This document shows positions 14,145 to 21,937 of a stretch of DNA of 25,250 nt, piece by piece. Below the pieces are notes generated by a model that saw nothing but the letters and a program-made list of their open reading frames with translations, had not been told where the DNA came from and searched no databases. The stretch covers positions 1-25,250 of the forward strand of contig CACZAK010000188.1 of the NCBI GenBank assembly GCA_902779075.1. The letters are read 5' to 3'. Both the position numbers and the translations under genes were made by a program. Source of the stretch: an uncultured bacterium. GTDB taxonomy: Bacteria; Verrucomicrobiota; Kiritimatiellia; RFP12; UBA1067. How positions within the stretch are numbered: position 1 is the first letter of the stretch; each line of letters begins with the position of its first letter.

Positions 14145-14963
14145 TCAGCAGGCGAGGATGAAGTCCTCGACGAGCCCGGACATCACGCCTTGCGCGGTTT
14201 TCGTGGCCGTGAGCACCTCCTCATGGCAGAGGGGACGCGGCGAAATGCCGGCGGCGAGGTTCGAGACGAGCGAGAGTCCCGCTACCTGGATGCCGCATGC
14301 GCGCGCGAAGACGGCTTCGGGGACAGTACTCATGCCCACAACGTCGGCGCCGATGTGTCCGTATGCGCGGATTTCGGCGGGCGTCTCGAAGACCGGGCCT
14401 GACGTAAATGCGTAGATTCCCTCCATCACGCGCAGGCCGCGTCTGTTCGCGGCGCCGTGCAGCACGTCGCGCAGGTGCTTGGTGTAGACCTCCGTCATGT
14501 CGGGGAAGCGCGGCCCCCAGCCTTCGACGACGGGGCCGATGAGCGGGTTGATGCCCACGGTGTTGATGTGGTCCTTTAGGATCACGAAGTCACCTGGCTT
14601 GAGCGCGGGGTTGATGCCCCCCGCCGCGTTCGTGAGAAGGATCTTGGTTCCGCCCATGCGCCGGAGCAGCTCCACGGGGAACACGACGGTTTCCCAGCCC
14701 ACGCCCTCGTACCAGTGGCGGCGTCCGCAGAAGGCGGCCACGCGACGTCCGGCGCGCTCGTACAGCCAGAACTCGCCGGTGTGCCCCACGACGGTCGCGG
14801 CACCTAGTCCGGGGATGTCCGCGTAGGGAATGCGCGCGAACGTGCGGTCGGCTGAAAGCGCGTCGGCCCAGCCGCTGCCGAGCACAATCGCAACGTCCGG
14901 CGGACGCTCGAAGCAGACGTCTGGCAGGAAGTCTGCCATGCGGTCAAACAATTTCAAATCCAT
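14145..14963 (-). CDS. Purine nucleoside phosphorylase
   Basis: The enzyme phosphorolyses purine nucleosides to free base and ribose-1-phosphate. From ATG 14963 the protein has 272 residues, the usual length for the trimeric PunA-type class. Motifs include the phosphate-binding GSGW (29-32), GHTG (60-63), GRRHWYEG (80-87), LTNAAGGINP (110-119), TSGPVFETPAEIRA (187-200) and VGMSTVPE (209-216), and the base-contacting Asn235. A longer frame exists from 15017, but the 14963 start is preferred because AGGTGGTG (14968-14975) lies just upstream and the family begins here. It is the only confident minus-strand gene and is divergent from ribH. Confidence 0.94.
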   Translation of the reverse strand: MDLKLFDRMADFLPDVCFERPPDVAIVLGSGWADALSADRTFARIPYADIPGLGAATVVGHTGEFWLYERAGRRVAAFCGRRHWYEGVGWETVVFPVELLRRMGGTKILLTNAAGGINPALKPGDFVILKDHINTVGINPLIGPVVEGWGPRFPDMTEVYTKHLRDVLHGAANRRGLRVMEGIYAFTSGPVFETPAEIRAYGHIGADVVGMSTVPEAVFARACGIQVAGLSLVSNLAAGISPRPLCHEEVLTATKTAQGVMSGLVEDFILAC

Positions 14964-14995
14964 TATGCACCACCTTTCTTTGATCGGCTGGCGAT

Positions 14996-15004
14996 ATGAT
15001 ACCA
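14996..15004 (-). promoter_or_regulatory. Extended -10 promoter for purine nucleoside phosphorylase
   Basis: Read on the minus strand, TGG directly precedes TATCAT (15001 down to 14996), about 33 bp before ATG 14963. No good -35 is visible. The extended -10 form matches others in the window. Confidence 0.4.
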
Positions 15005-15078
15005 TATTTGCGGACATGCGGGATGCGTTTTTTTTTCTTTACATCTTACATTTTTGTCGCATCGGCGGCGTTTTGGGG

Positions 15079-15107
15079 TTGCGTATCCGCCCCGGGCGTG
15101 CGATAAT
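15079..15107 (+). promoter_or_regulatory. Promoter for ribH
   Basis: TTGCGT (15079-15084) and GATAAT (15102-15107) are separated by 17 bp. The start of transcription would be near 15114, giving a short leader of about 26 nt. No room remains for an FMN riboswitch, so ribH appears not to be riboswitch-controlled here. Confidence 0.5.
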
Positions 15108-15139
15108 AGGGGCGTTCTTGACCAGAAAAGGACATAAAC

Positions 15140-15601
15140 ATGAAAGAAATCGAAGGAAAGCTTGCGGCCAAAGGCCTGAAAATCGCGCTTGTGGCGAGTC
15201 GCTTCAACTCGTTCCTCGTGGAGCAGCTCGTGAAGGGCGCGGCCGACGCGTACAACCGTCTCGGCGGCGACGCCGCAGGGCTCGTGCTCGTGCGCGTGCC
15301 GGGTGCATACGAAATTCCCGTGACGGCGAAGAAGCTCGCCGCGTCGAAGAAGTTCGACGCCGTGGTGGGCCTCGGCGCGGTCGTGCAGGGCGCGACGGCG
15401 CACGCCGCGCTCATCAACGAGACGACGGCGCGTGCGTTCACGGAGATCGCTCTTGAGACGGGCGTGCCCGTTGTGGATGGCGTGGTGAGCGCCGAAAACC
15501 TCGAGCAGGCGGTCGAGCGCTGCGGCACCAAGCAGGGCAACAAGGGCTTTGCGGCGATGCAGGCGGCGATTGAGCTCGCTAACGTCCTGAAGCAGATTTG
15601 A
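15140..15601 (+). CDS. ribH: 6,7-dimethyl-8-ribityllumazine synthase
   Basis: RibH condenses 5-amino-6-ribitylaminouracil with 3,4-dihydroxy-2-butanone 4-phosphate in riboflavin synthesis. The 153-residue length is typical. SRFNS (20-24) supplies the ring-stacking Phe22. VPGAYEIP (53-60) and the catalytic His88 in GATAH are present, and GTKQGNKG marks the C-terminal subunit contact. The usual H-F-D-Y after the catalytic His is H-A-A-L here, a variation outside the catalytic residue. AAGGA at 15128-15132 precedes ATG. No other rib genes are present in the window. Confidence 0.94.
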   Translation: MKEIEGKLAAKGLKIALVASRFNSFLVEQLVKGAADAYNRLGGDAAGLVLVRVPGAYEIPVTAKKLAASKKFDAVVGLGAVVQGATAHAALINETTARAFTEIALETGVPVVDGVVSAENLEQAVERCGTKQGNKGFAAMQAAIELANVLKQI

Positions 15602-15641
15602 CAACCAACCAAACACCAACGAAAAAAAAGGAAAAACTAAA

Positions 15642-16773
15642 ATGGCAGTAAAGAAAGTAGCGTTCCTGACGGCCGGCGGACTTGCGCCGTGCCTCAGTTC
15701 CTCGATCGGATTCCTGATCGACACGTACACGAAAAAGGCTCCTGAAGTGGAGATGATCGGCTACATCAACGGTTACATGGGCCTCCTGAAGGGAGAGTCC
15801 ATTCCCGTGACGCCGGAAGTGCGCAAAAACGCGCTCCTCCTCACGCAGCACGGCGGCAGCCCGATCGGCAACAGCCGCGTGAAGCTCACGAACGTGGCCG
15901 ACTGCGTGAAGCGCGGCCTCGTGAAGGAAGGCGAAGACCCGCTCAAGGTGGCGGCCGACCAGCTCGTGAAGGACGGCGTGGACGTGCTGCACACGATCGG
16001 CGGCGACGACACGAACACGACCGCGGCCGATCTCGCGGCATACCTCGCGAAGAACAACTACAAGCTCATCGTGGTGGGCCTCCCGAAGACGATCGACAAC
16101 GACGTCTACCCGATCAAGCAGTCCCTCGGCGCATACACTGCCGCCGAGGAGGGTGCGCAGTTCTTCGCTAACGTCGTGAAGGAAAACAGCGCCAACCCGC
16201 GCTCGCTCATCATCCACGAGGTGATGGGCCGCAACTGCGGCTGGCTCACGGCGTTCACCGCGATCTACTACACCAAGCTCCTCGGCCGAGCGCCTGCGCA
16301 AGATCATGGACAAGTACGACTGCGTGAACATCTTCGTCTCCGAGGGCGCCTGCGTGAAGGAGATCATCAAGGAGATGCAGAAGCGCGGCGAGGAAATCCC
16401 CATGGACGCCTTCGGCCACCCGCGGCTCGACAAGGTGAACGTTGGCCAGTGGTTCGCGAAGCGTTTCGGCGAGCTCCTGGGCGCGGAGAAGACGCAGGTG
16501 TTCAAGAGTGGCTACTTCGCCCGTTCGGCCGCGCCGTGTAAGAAGGACCTCGGCCTGATCCAGCTCTGCGCCGAGAAGGCTGTCGAGTGCGCCCTCGCGG
16601 GAGTGGGCGGCGTGATCGGCAAGGACGAGGACCACCATAACGACCTCCGTGCGTGTGAATTCGAGCGCATCAAGGGCGGCAAGCCGTTCAATGTGCGCAA
16701 CTCGCGCTTCCGCAAGCTCCTGGTCTCCATCGGGCAGCCGCGTCCGCGCAAGACGCGCGTCGTGAAGAAATAA
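15642..16773 (+). pseudogene. pfp: PPi-dependent 6-phosphofructokinase, interrupted by deletion and frameshift
   Basis: The enzyme phosphorylates fructose-6-phosphate with pyrophosphate, reversibly, in glycolysis. The first part (frame of ATG 15642) carries TAGGLAPCLSS, SPIGNSRVKLTN, the PPi-type GGDD (120-123), PKTIDND (148-154) and MGRNCG (195-200). It is intact up to KLL (residues 212-214, nt 16281-16283). The family sequence resumes in another frame at 16285 with AERLRKIMDK and continues through VNIFVSEGA, DAFGHPRLDK and KSGYFARSA to the stop at 16771-16773. About 30 family residues (the W-D-I-H...P-E stretch) are missing, and the loss is not a multiple of three. AAGGA at 15628-15632 serves the start. 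If the sequence is correct, the gene is dead. Confidence 0.9.
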
Positions 16774-16794
16774 TCCAAGGTGGAGCCTAACGAA

Positions 16795-17484
16795 ATGGCA
16801 GAAGCAGATAAAGAGAGCTCGGCACCAGTTCGCGGCGTGGTCGTGGAGTTCGACTTCACGGCTATCGACGGAGGTCAGCTCCTGTTCGACACGGCGAAGA
16901 AGATCCTCGCCGCGAAGGGCGTGGACCTCACGATCAAGCTTGAGGCGCTGCACCTCGCTGGCGGCAACTACCAGGGCGGACTCGCCGAGCTGTTCCGCAC
17001 GCTCGACAAAAAGTGCGACGCGGCCGCCACGGCTCGCGACCTGCACGACGCATTCGGCAAGGCGCTGACCGAGCGTGCCGTCGCTGCGGTGACGCCTGGT
17101 TTCAAGGCGTTTGTCTCCGCGCTCGTGGAGTGTGGCGTGAAGGTTGTGATCGCAACGCGGTCAAACCTTGATACGCTCCGCCCCGCGTTCGAGGGCTTCG
17201 ACCCCGAGAAGGTGGTGCTCTACGCCGAGCCGTCGATGACGTATGGCAACGGCAAGTGGGACGCCTGGCGTCGCGCTTGCAGCCAGAACGGCCTCGTGGA
17301 CGTCCTGACGGTCGCCGTGACTGGCAGCGGTTTCGGCGTGAAGGCCGCCCTCGTGGCTGGCATGAGCGCCATTGCCGTTGTCCACGAGCATGTGGCGTAC
17401 CAGGACTTCGGCGGTTCGGACGTAGCGGTTGAATCCTTCGACGCGAGTCTCGCCGACGAGGTGTTCCGCATGCTGCACATGTAA
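16795..17484 (+). CDS. Degenerate HAD-superfamily protein
   Basis: From ATG 16795 (AAGGTGGAG ends 9 nt upstream) the protein has 229 residues with a HAD fold order. Motif I is VEFDFTAID, keeping nucleophile-like Asp20 but with Thr22 where phosphatases have the general-acid Asp. Motif II is VIATRSN (Thr121), and a possible motif III Lys is at 154. Motif IV reads VTGSGFGVKAALVAGM: the glycine and AAGM pattern of phosphoglycolate-type phosphatases is kept, but the acidic metal ligands are replaced by Gly-Ser. It is therefore probably a slow or non-catalytic HAD protein. It lies between the phosphofructokinase and mazG, 2 bp before mazG. Confidence 0.75.
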   Translation: MAEADKESSAPVRGVVVEFDFTAIDGGQLLFDTAKKILAAKGVDLTIKLEALHLAGGNYQGGLAELFRTLDKKCDAAATARDLHDAFGKALTERAVAAVTPGFKAFVSALVECGVKVVIATRSNLDTLRPAFEGFDPEKVVLYAEPSMTYGNGKWDAWRRACSQNGLVDVLTVAVTGSGFGVKAALVAGMSAIAVVHEHVAYQDFGGSDVAVESFDASLADEVFRMLHM

Positions 17485-17486
17485 CG

Positions 17487-18290
17487 ATGACAGGCATCGA
17501 GAGATTGCATTCCATCATGGTCCGTCTCCGCGACCCGGAGACGGGCTGTCCGTGGGACCGCGTGCAGACGCTGTCCTCCCTCAAGCCCTGCGTGCTGGAG
17601 GAGACGTACGAGCTCCTCGCGGCGATGGACCGTCCGGAGGACCGCGCGAACTACGTGGAGGAGCTCGGCGACGTGCTCCTCCAGGTGATGTTCCAGTGCG
17701 TCATGGCCGAGCAGGCGGGGACGTTCTCGTTCGACGACGTGGCGAACGCGATTTCGGACAAGCTCGTCCGCCGCCACCCGCACGTGTTCGGCGACGTGGT
17801 GGCGAAAGACCCTGCCACGGTGCTGAAGAACTGGGAGCAGATCAAGCAGCAGGAGCACAAGAAGGAGACGCGCCACAGCGCGCTCGACGGCGTGCCGTCA
17901 GCCCTGCCCGCGCTTCTGAAGGCACAGCGCACGGCCGAGAAGGCCGCGCGCGTGGGCTTCGACTGGAAGGATTCATCCGGAGTCCTCGACAAGATTGAGG
18001 AGGAAATCGGCGAACTGCGCGAAGCCGTGGCCAAACGCACGAGCGAGAACCCGGAGGACTCCGTCCACGTGAAGGAGGAGCTGGGCGACCTGCTCTTCGC
18101 CGTCACCAACTACGCGCGGCACCTTAAGGTGGATGCCGAGAGCGCGCTTGAGGGCACCACGGCGAAGTTCGCGCGGCGTTTCCGCGCCGTGGAGGCCGCC
18201 GCGAAGGCACAGGGGCGCGACCTCAAAACGATGACGCTTGCCGAAATGGACGCGCTCTGGGAAGAAGCCAAGAAAAACGAGTGGAAGTAG
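17487..18290 (+). CDS. mazG: Nucleoside triphosphate pyrophosphohydrolase MazG
   Basis: MazG hydrolyses (d)NTPs to NMP and pyrophosphate, clearing abnormal nucleotides. The 267-residue protein has the two-domain layout. The N-terminal domain holds GCPWDRVQT (20-28) and the metal-binding EETYE...EELGD pattern (39-62). The C-terminal domain repeats EEEIGEL...KEELGDLLFAV. RRHPHVFGD and the VLKNWEQIK linker are also standard. It begins 2 bp after the HAD gene, and its last 10 bp overlap the ispH start, so translation is probably coupled. Confidence 0.95.
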   Translation: MTGIERLHSIMVRLRDPETGCPWDRVQTLSSLKPCVLEETYELLAAMDRPEDRANYVEELGDVLLQVMFQCVMAEQAGTFSFDDVANAISDKLVRRHPHVFGDVVAKDPATVLKNWEQIKQQEHKKETRHSALDGVPSALPALLKAQRTAEKAARVGFDWKDSSGVLDKIEEEIGELREAVAKRTSENPEDSVHVKEELGDLLFAVTNYARHLKVDAESALEGTTAKFARRFRAVEAAAKAQGRDLKTMTLAEMDALWEEAKKNEWK

Positions 18291-19144
18291 TTGTTATAGA
18301 GCCTCATGGGTTTTGCATGGGTGTGAAGGCGGCCGTTGAGAAAGCCTCTCGCACCCTTTCGCTTTCTCATGCCAAGACGGTCTACTGCCTCCATGAACTC
18401 GTACACAACGAGCAGGTGGTGTCTGATTTGAAGGCACGCGGGATGCATTTCGTCGACTCGCTTGACGACGTGCCTGATGACGCCACCGTGCTCTTCAGCG
18501 CGCACGGAGTGGCGCCGACGGTGCGCGATGAGGCGCAAAGGCGTGGGCTGGAGGTCGTAGACGCGACTTGTCCGTTCGTCGCGCGCGCGCACCGCACCGC
18601 GCGCGATTTCGCCGCACGAGGCGTGCCGGTGGTAGTGGTTGGGCACGCAGAGCACGCGGAAGTGCTTGGAATCGTCGGCGAGATATCAGAGTGCGGAGTT
18701 GTCGCCTCGCCCGAAGATGTGGCGGCGCTGCCCTATCCCGAAAGCTCGCCGCTCGGAGTCCTGTGCCAGACGACAATGTCGTCTGGAACTGTACGCACCG
18801 TGCTGGATGCGCTGAAGGCACGTTATCCGCGCCTTGAAACTCCCCCGGCGGCGGACATCTGCATGGCCACGCGCGACCGGCAGCGCGCGGTAGAGGCTTT
18901 CGTGCGAGGCGGCGGCGACGGCGTGCTCGTGCTGGGTAGCGCGGGCAGCTCGAACTCGAACCGCCTCGTCGAGGTAGCCCGCGCTGCGGGCGCGGCGTTT
19001 GCGACGCGGGCGGGCACGTTGGACGAGGTGCGCGCAATCGACTTCACCGGCGTAGGTCGGCTCGGCGTGACTGCCGGCGCATCCACGCCAGAGAATTTTC
19101 TGGAGCATACCGTTGAAATGCTCTCCGTCGCCCCGCGCAAGTGA
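18281..19144 (+). CDS. ispH: 4-hydroxy-3-methylbut-2-enyl diphosphate reductase
   Basis: IspH is the last enzyme of the MEP isoprenoid pathway, a [4Fe-4S] protein that makes IPP and DMAPP. The 287-residue protein has the three cluster cysteines: Cys12 in GFCMGV, Cys97 in DATCPFV and Cys194 in DICMATRDRQ. Substrate-site residues include His42, His75, and His125 with Glu127 in HAEHAEVLG. The ATRDRQ and GSSNSNRL motifs are intact. The start is GTG 18281, inside mazG, with a 10-bp overlap; the frame begins just before the conserved PHGFC segment, so a later start is unlikely. Confidence 0.95.
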   Translation: MEVVVIEPHGFCMGVKAAVEKASRTLSLSHAKTVYCLHELVHNEQVVSDLKARGMHFVDSLDDVPDDATVLFSAHGVAPTVRDEAQRRGLEVVDATCPFVARAHRTARDFAARGVPVVVVGHAEHAEVLGIVGEISECGVVASPEDVAALPYPESSPLGVLCQTTMSSGTVRTVLDALKARYPRLETPPAADICMATRDRQRAVEAFVRGGGDGVLVLGSAGSSNSNRLVEVARAAGAAFATRAGTLDEVRAIDFTGVGRLGVTAGASTPENFLEHTVEMLSVAPRK

Positions 19145-19150
19145 TATTTG

Positions 19151-19159
19151 TGGTATAAT
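19151..19159 (+). promoter_or_regulatory. Extended -10 promoter for prfB
   Basis: TGG immediately followed by TATAAT (19154-19159) lies 7 bp after the ispH stop and 22 bp before ATG 19182. No -35 hexamer is recognisable. The leader is very short. Confidence 0.5.
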
Positions 19160-19181
19160 GTAGCGGCTTACGCGAGGTAGT

Positions 19182-20330
19182 ATGGCTGAAGAAGTGAAAG
19201 AAAAACTGCTGGAACCTGAAGAGGTTCGCCAGCGCATTGAAAAGCTGAAGGTTTCCGTCGGCGAGATGGCCGCCTACATCGGCATAGACGAGCGTCGCCG
19301 CCGTCTGGCCGAGCTGGAGGGCCTGCAGGCGGGCGCGGACTTCTGGAACGACCAGGCGAAGGCGAAGGACGTGATCGCCAAGACGAACGCTGAGCGCGCC
19401 TACGTGGTGCCGTTCGACGCGCTCCTGAAGAGCGTGGACGACGCGGCCGTGATGTTCGAGCTCGCCGAGATGGAGGAGGGGCCTGCGCAGCAGACCGCCC
19501 TCAAGGACACGCTCGCGGAATGCGCGAAGGCGGACGAGTACTTCGCCAAGCTGAGGATGCAGTCGCTCCTCGGCGGCAAGTTCGACGCCTGCAACGTGTT
19601 CGTGAAGCTCCACGCCGGACAAGGCGGCACCGAGGCGTGCGACTGGGTGACGATGCTCTACCGCATGTACCAGCGCTACGCCGAGGACCAGGGCTGGAAG
19701 ATCGAGGAATACGACCAGCAGCCGGGCGAAGAAGCCGGCCTGAAGGACGTCTACTTCCGCATCGAGGGGCCCTACGCCTACGGCATCATGAAGGCCGAAC
19801 GCGGCATCCACCGCCTTGTGCGCATCTCGCCGTTCGACGCGAACAAGCGCCGGCAGACCTCCTTCGCCTCCGTCGAGACCGTCGCCGAGATCAACGACGA
19901 CATCGACGTGGAGATCAAGGACGAGGACCTGCGCATCGATACGTATCGCTCCGGCGGCGCGGGCGGACAGCACGTCAACAAGACCGACTCGGCGGTGCGC
20001 CTCACGCACCTCCCAACCGGCATCGTGGTGGCCTGCCAGAAGGAACGCTCGCAGCACATGAACAAGGAAAAGGCCATGAACATGCTGCGCGCCCAGCTTT
20101 ACGAATACTACGAGGACCAGAAGAAGGCCGAGATGGACCGCTTCTACGGCGCGAAGTCCGCCAACGGCTGGGGCAGCCAGATCCGGTCGTATGTATTTTG
20201 CCCCTACACGATGGTGAAGGACCTCCGCACCGAGTACGAGACGAGCGACGTAGACGGCGTGATGGACGGCCACATCCAGCCGTTCGTCGAGGCATGGCTA
20301 CAGCAACAGGCGGCTAAGAAAACGGCATGA
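19182..20330 (+). CDS. prfB: Peptide chain release factor 2
   Basis: RF2 ends translation at UGA and UAA. The 382-residue protein has the stop-recognition tripeptide SPF (216-218) in RLVRISPFDANKRRQTSF and the catalytic GGQ (261-263) in GGAGGQHVNKTDSAVR, which separates it from RF1. The frame is continuous through the region near codon 25 where many bacteria have the programmed +1 frameshift. This gene therefore lacks that autoregulatory device. GAGGT precedes ATG 19182. The stop overlaps the tsaB start by four bases (ATGA, 20327-20330). Confidence 0.96.
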   Translation: MAEEVKEKLLEPEEVRQRIEKLKVSVGEMAAYIGIDERRRRLAELEGLQAGADFWNDQAKAKDVIAKTNAERAYVVPFDALLKSVDDAAVMFELAEMEEGPAQQTALKDTLAECAKADEYFAKLRMQSLLGGKFDACNVFVKLHAGQGGTEACDWVTMLYRMYQRYAEDQGWKIEEYDQQPGEEAGLKDVYFRIEGPYAYGIMKAERGIHRLVRISPFDANKRRQTSFASVETVAEINDDIDVEIKDEDLRIDTYRSGGAGGQHVNKTDSAVRLTHLPTGIVVACQKERSQHMNKEKAMNMLRAQLYEYYEDQKKAEMDRFYGAKSANGWGSQIRSYVFCPYTMVKDLRTEYETSDVDGVMDGHIQPFVEAWLQQQAAKKTA

Positions 20331-20944
20331 ACATTCTCGCGATAGACAGGTCCACGGACACGCAGTCCGTCGCCCTTGCTCTTGACGGCAAGGTGTACGC
20401 GAAGGTTTTCGCGGGCCTGGACTCTCGCGCGAGCGACTGGCCCGTAAAGATCCGCGATTTCCTCGCCACTTACGGAAAGACGGTACGCGACCTCGACCAA
20501 GTGCTCGTGGGACAGGGCCCCGGCAGCTTCGCCGGAATCCGCGCCGCGCTCGCGTTCGCGCAGGGAATCGCCCTCGGCAATCCGTCCTGCACGGTCGTGG
20601 GCCTGCCCAGCACATACGCTCTCACGCGCGACGGCGCGCACACGGTCGTAATTGGCGACGCCCGCCGCGACCGCTACTGGGTGGCGGTCTACGACGGCGT
20701 GCAGGCCGTCGGCGACTTCACGCTCGTGGGCAAGGACGGACTTAGCGCCGCCGTGCCCGAACATTACGCCGTCGTTACGCCGGACGGAGCGCGCATAGAG
20801 CCGCTTCTCACGGCGGTATTCGGCCACCACTACAAGGGCTCGCTCACGCCGCTCGCGTCGCGTCTCCTCGAAGTCGCGCTCGCCCACCCAGAGCTGCCGC
20901 GCCCAGAGCCGCTACCACTTTACCTACAGCCTCCAGTCCGCTGA
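20327..20944 (+). CDS. tsaB: tRNA threonylcarbamoyladenosine biosynthesis protein TsaB
   Basis: TsaB is the non-catalytic partner of TsaD in the t6A tRNA modification complex. The 205-residue protein shows the ASKHA-type start ILAIDRSTDTQSVAL and the family signature VGQGPGSFAGIRAALAFAQGIAL (62-84), then VVGLPSTYAL. No separate kinase-like metal site is expected in TsaB. The length is slightly below the E. coli protein but typical. It is coupled to prfB by an ATGA overlap and followed after 8 bp by a gene of unknown function. Confidence 0.9.
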   Translation: MNILAIDRSTDTQSVALALDGKVYAKVFAGLDSRASDWPVKIRDFLATYGKTVRDLDQVLVGQGPGSFAGIRAALAFAQGIALGNPSCTVVGLPSTYALTRDGAHTVVIGDARRDRYWVAVYDGVQAVGDFTLVGKDGLSAAVPEHYAVVTPDGARIEPLLTAVFGHHYKGSLTPLASRLLEVALAHPELPRPEPLPLYLQPPVR

Positions 20945-20952
20945 ATACCGCA

Positions 20953-21918
20953 ATGGACAAGCATAATCCATACGAAATCGCCGCGGCCATCGCCGAGTTG
21001 AATGTCTGGGACAAGGTCTCGGCCCACAATTGGGCGCTCGTGCCGCAGATGAGCGAGGAGCCGTACATAGTGACGGTCGGTCCCGAGAAGGACCGCGACA
21101 AAGGACCAGTGGTGGGGCGTCTGCTGCTGTTCCCCGGACTGGAGAATTTCCGCAATTTCGCAATCACGCGGCGCGTTCCAGAATTCGGCGTATGGATGAG
21201 TCCGCTCGAGTTCCGCCACTGGGAGGTGATAGCGGTGAAGAAGGGGCGCGCAGAAATCTTCGGTTACGTGCCAGGATATGTGCCGCAGCCACCTACCGCC
21301 GCCGACCAGGCGTTCCTCGCGCCGCTTCTCTACGAGTCTCTGGGCGTGCTCATGCGCGTGGAGGAGGATCCCCAGCTGCCGCTCAAGTACTTTGAGAAGG
21401 AACACGCCCTCTTCGCGCGTAAGGAAGTGGTGGAGGGATTGTGGCAGGATGGTCCGCTCCGGATGCCGCCGGACGAAGAGGTGAAGTTCGTGGAGCATGT
21501 TCAGCTCGACACGGCGAAGTGCCGTCTCGCGGCTAAGCTGCCAGTCGTTGCGGAAGAAAAATGGGAAGTCGACTTCGTGCTGGTTCCTGCCTACCACACG
21601 CGAGAGGCGCGTCCGCGCTTCCTCTACGTGTTCGCGGCCGTAGACGCCGCCACCGCCCAGCGCGTGGTGTGGCTCAAGATTTCCGTGGGCGGCACGGACG
21701 CTGCGCTGAAGGCCCTGTGGGAAGGGCACGCCGCACGGATGCTGGAGGCGATGCTCCGCCTCGGGCGCGCTCCCGGGGAGATACACGTGCGTTCCGGACG
21801 CATGGCGCGATTCCTGCGTCCCCTCGGTCTGCACATTCCGTTCAAGCTCGTACACCACGCGAGGCTGGGCGCGCTGGACGCTGCGCTGAACCACGCCGCG
21901 AAGACAAACACTTTCTAA
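20953..21918 (+). CDS. Conserved hypothetical protein (possible DUF6930-like C terminus)
   Basis: The 321-residue soluble protein has no catalytic motif I can identify. The N-terminal half has the pattern YEIAAAIAELNVWDKV, followed by LLLFPGLENFRNFAI and FRHWEVIAVKKGRAEIFGYVP. The C-terminal half (about 200-315) contains VVWLKISVGGTDAALKALWEGHAARMLE and then an I-H-V-R-S...L..L motif followed by a small helix. That second half resembles the DUF6930 type of domain, a match from memory and uncertain. It contains no signal peptide or membrane helix. It sits between tsaB and a cation exchanger, and is probably cotranscribed with tsaB. Confidence 0.75.
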   Translation: MDKHNPYEIAAAIAELNVWDKVSAHNWALVPQMSEEPYIVTVGPEKDRDKGPVVGRLLLFPGLENFRNFAITRRVPEFGVWMSPLEFRHWEVIAVKKGRAEIFGYVPGYVPQPPTAADQAFLAPLLYESLGVLMRVEEDPQLPLKYFEKEHALFARKEVVEGLWQDGPLRMPPDEEVKFVEHVQLDTAKCRLAAKLPVVAEEKWEVDFVLVPAYHTREARPRFLYVFAAVDAATAQRVVWLKISVGGTDAALKALWEGHAARMLEAMLRLGRAPGEIHVRSGRMARFLRPLGLHIPFKLVHHARLGALDAALNHAAKTNTF

Positions 21919-21937
21919 CCCTCTAGGCTTTTCAGAT

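Noticed and set aside
14964..15017. Upstream-extended start of the purine nucleoside phosphorylase (18 more residues)
   Set aside because: The extension lacks family similarity and overlaps the probable promoter, while ATG 14963 has a strong Shine-Dalgarno at normal spacing.
15100..15139. FMN riboswitch ahead of ribH
   Set aside because: The promoter leaves only about 26 nt of leader, too short for an RFN element, and none of its conserved stems is visible.
19182..19300. Programmed +1 frameshift in prfB
   Set aside because: The reading frame is continuous from ATG through the region where the in-frame UGA normally lies.
19044..20273. 409-codon minus-strand ORF opposite prfB
   Set aside because: Fully antisense to RF2 with SPF and GGQ motifs; the His/Val/Leu/Arg-rich composition is that of a shadow frame.
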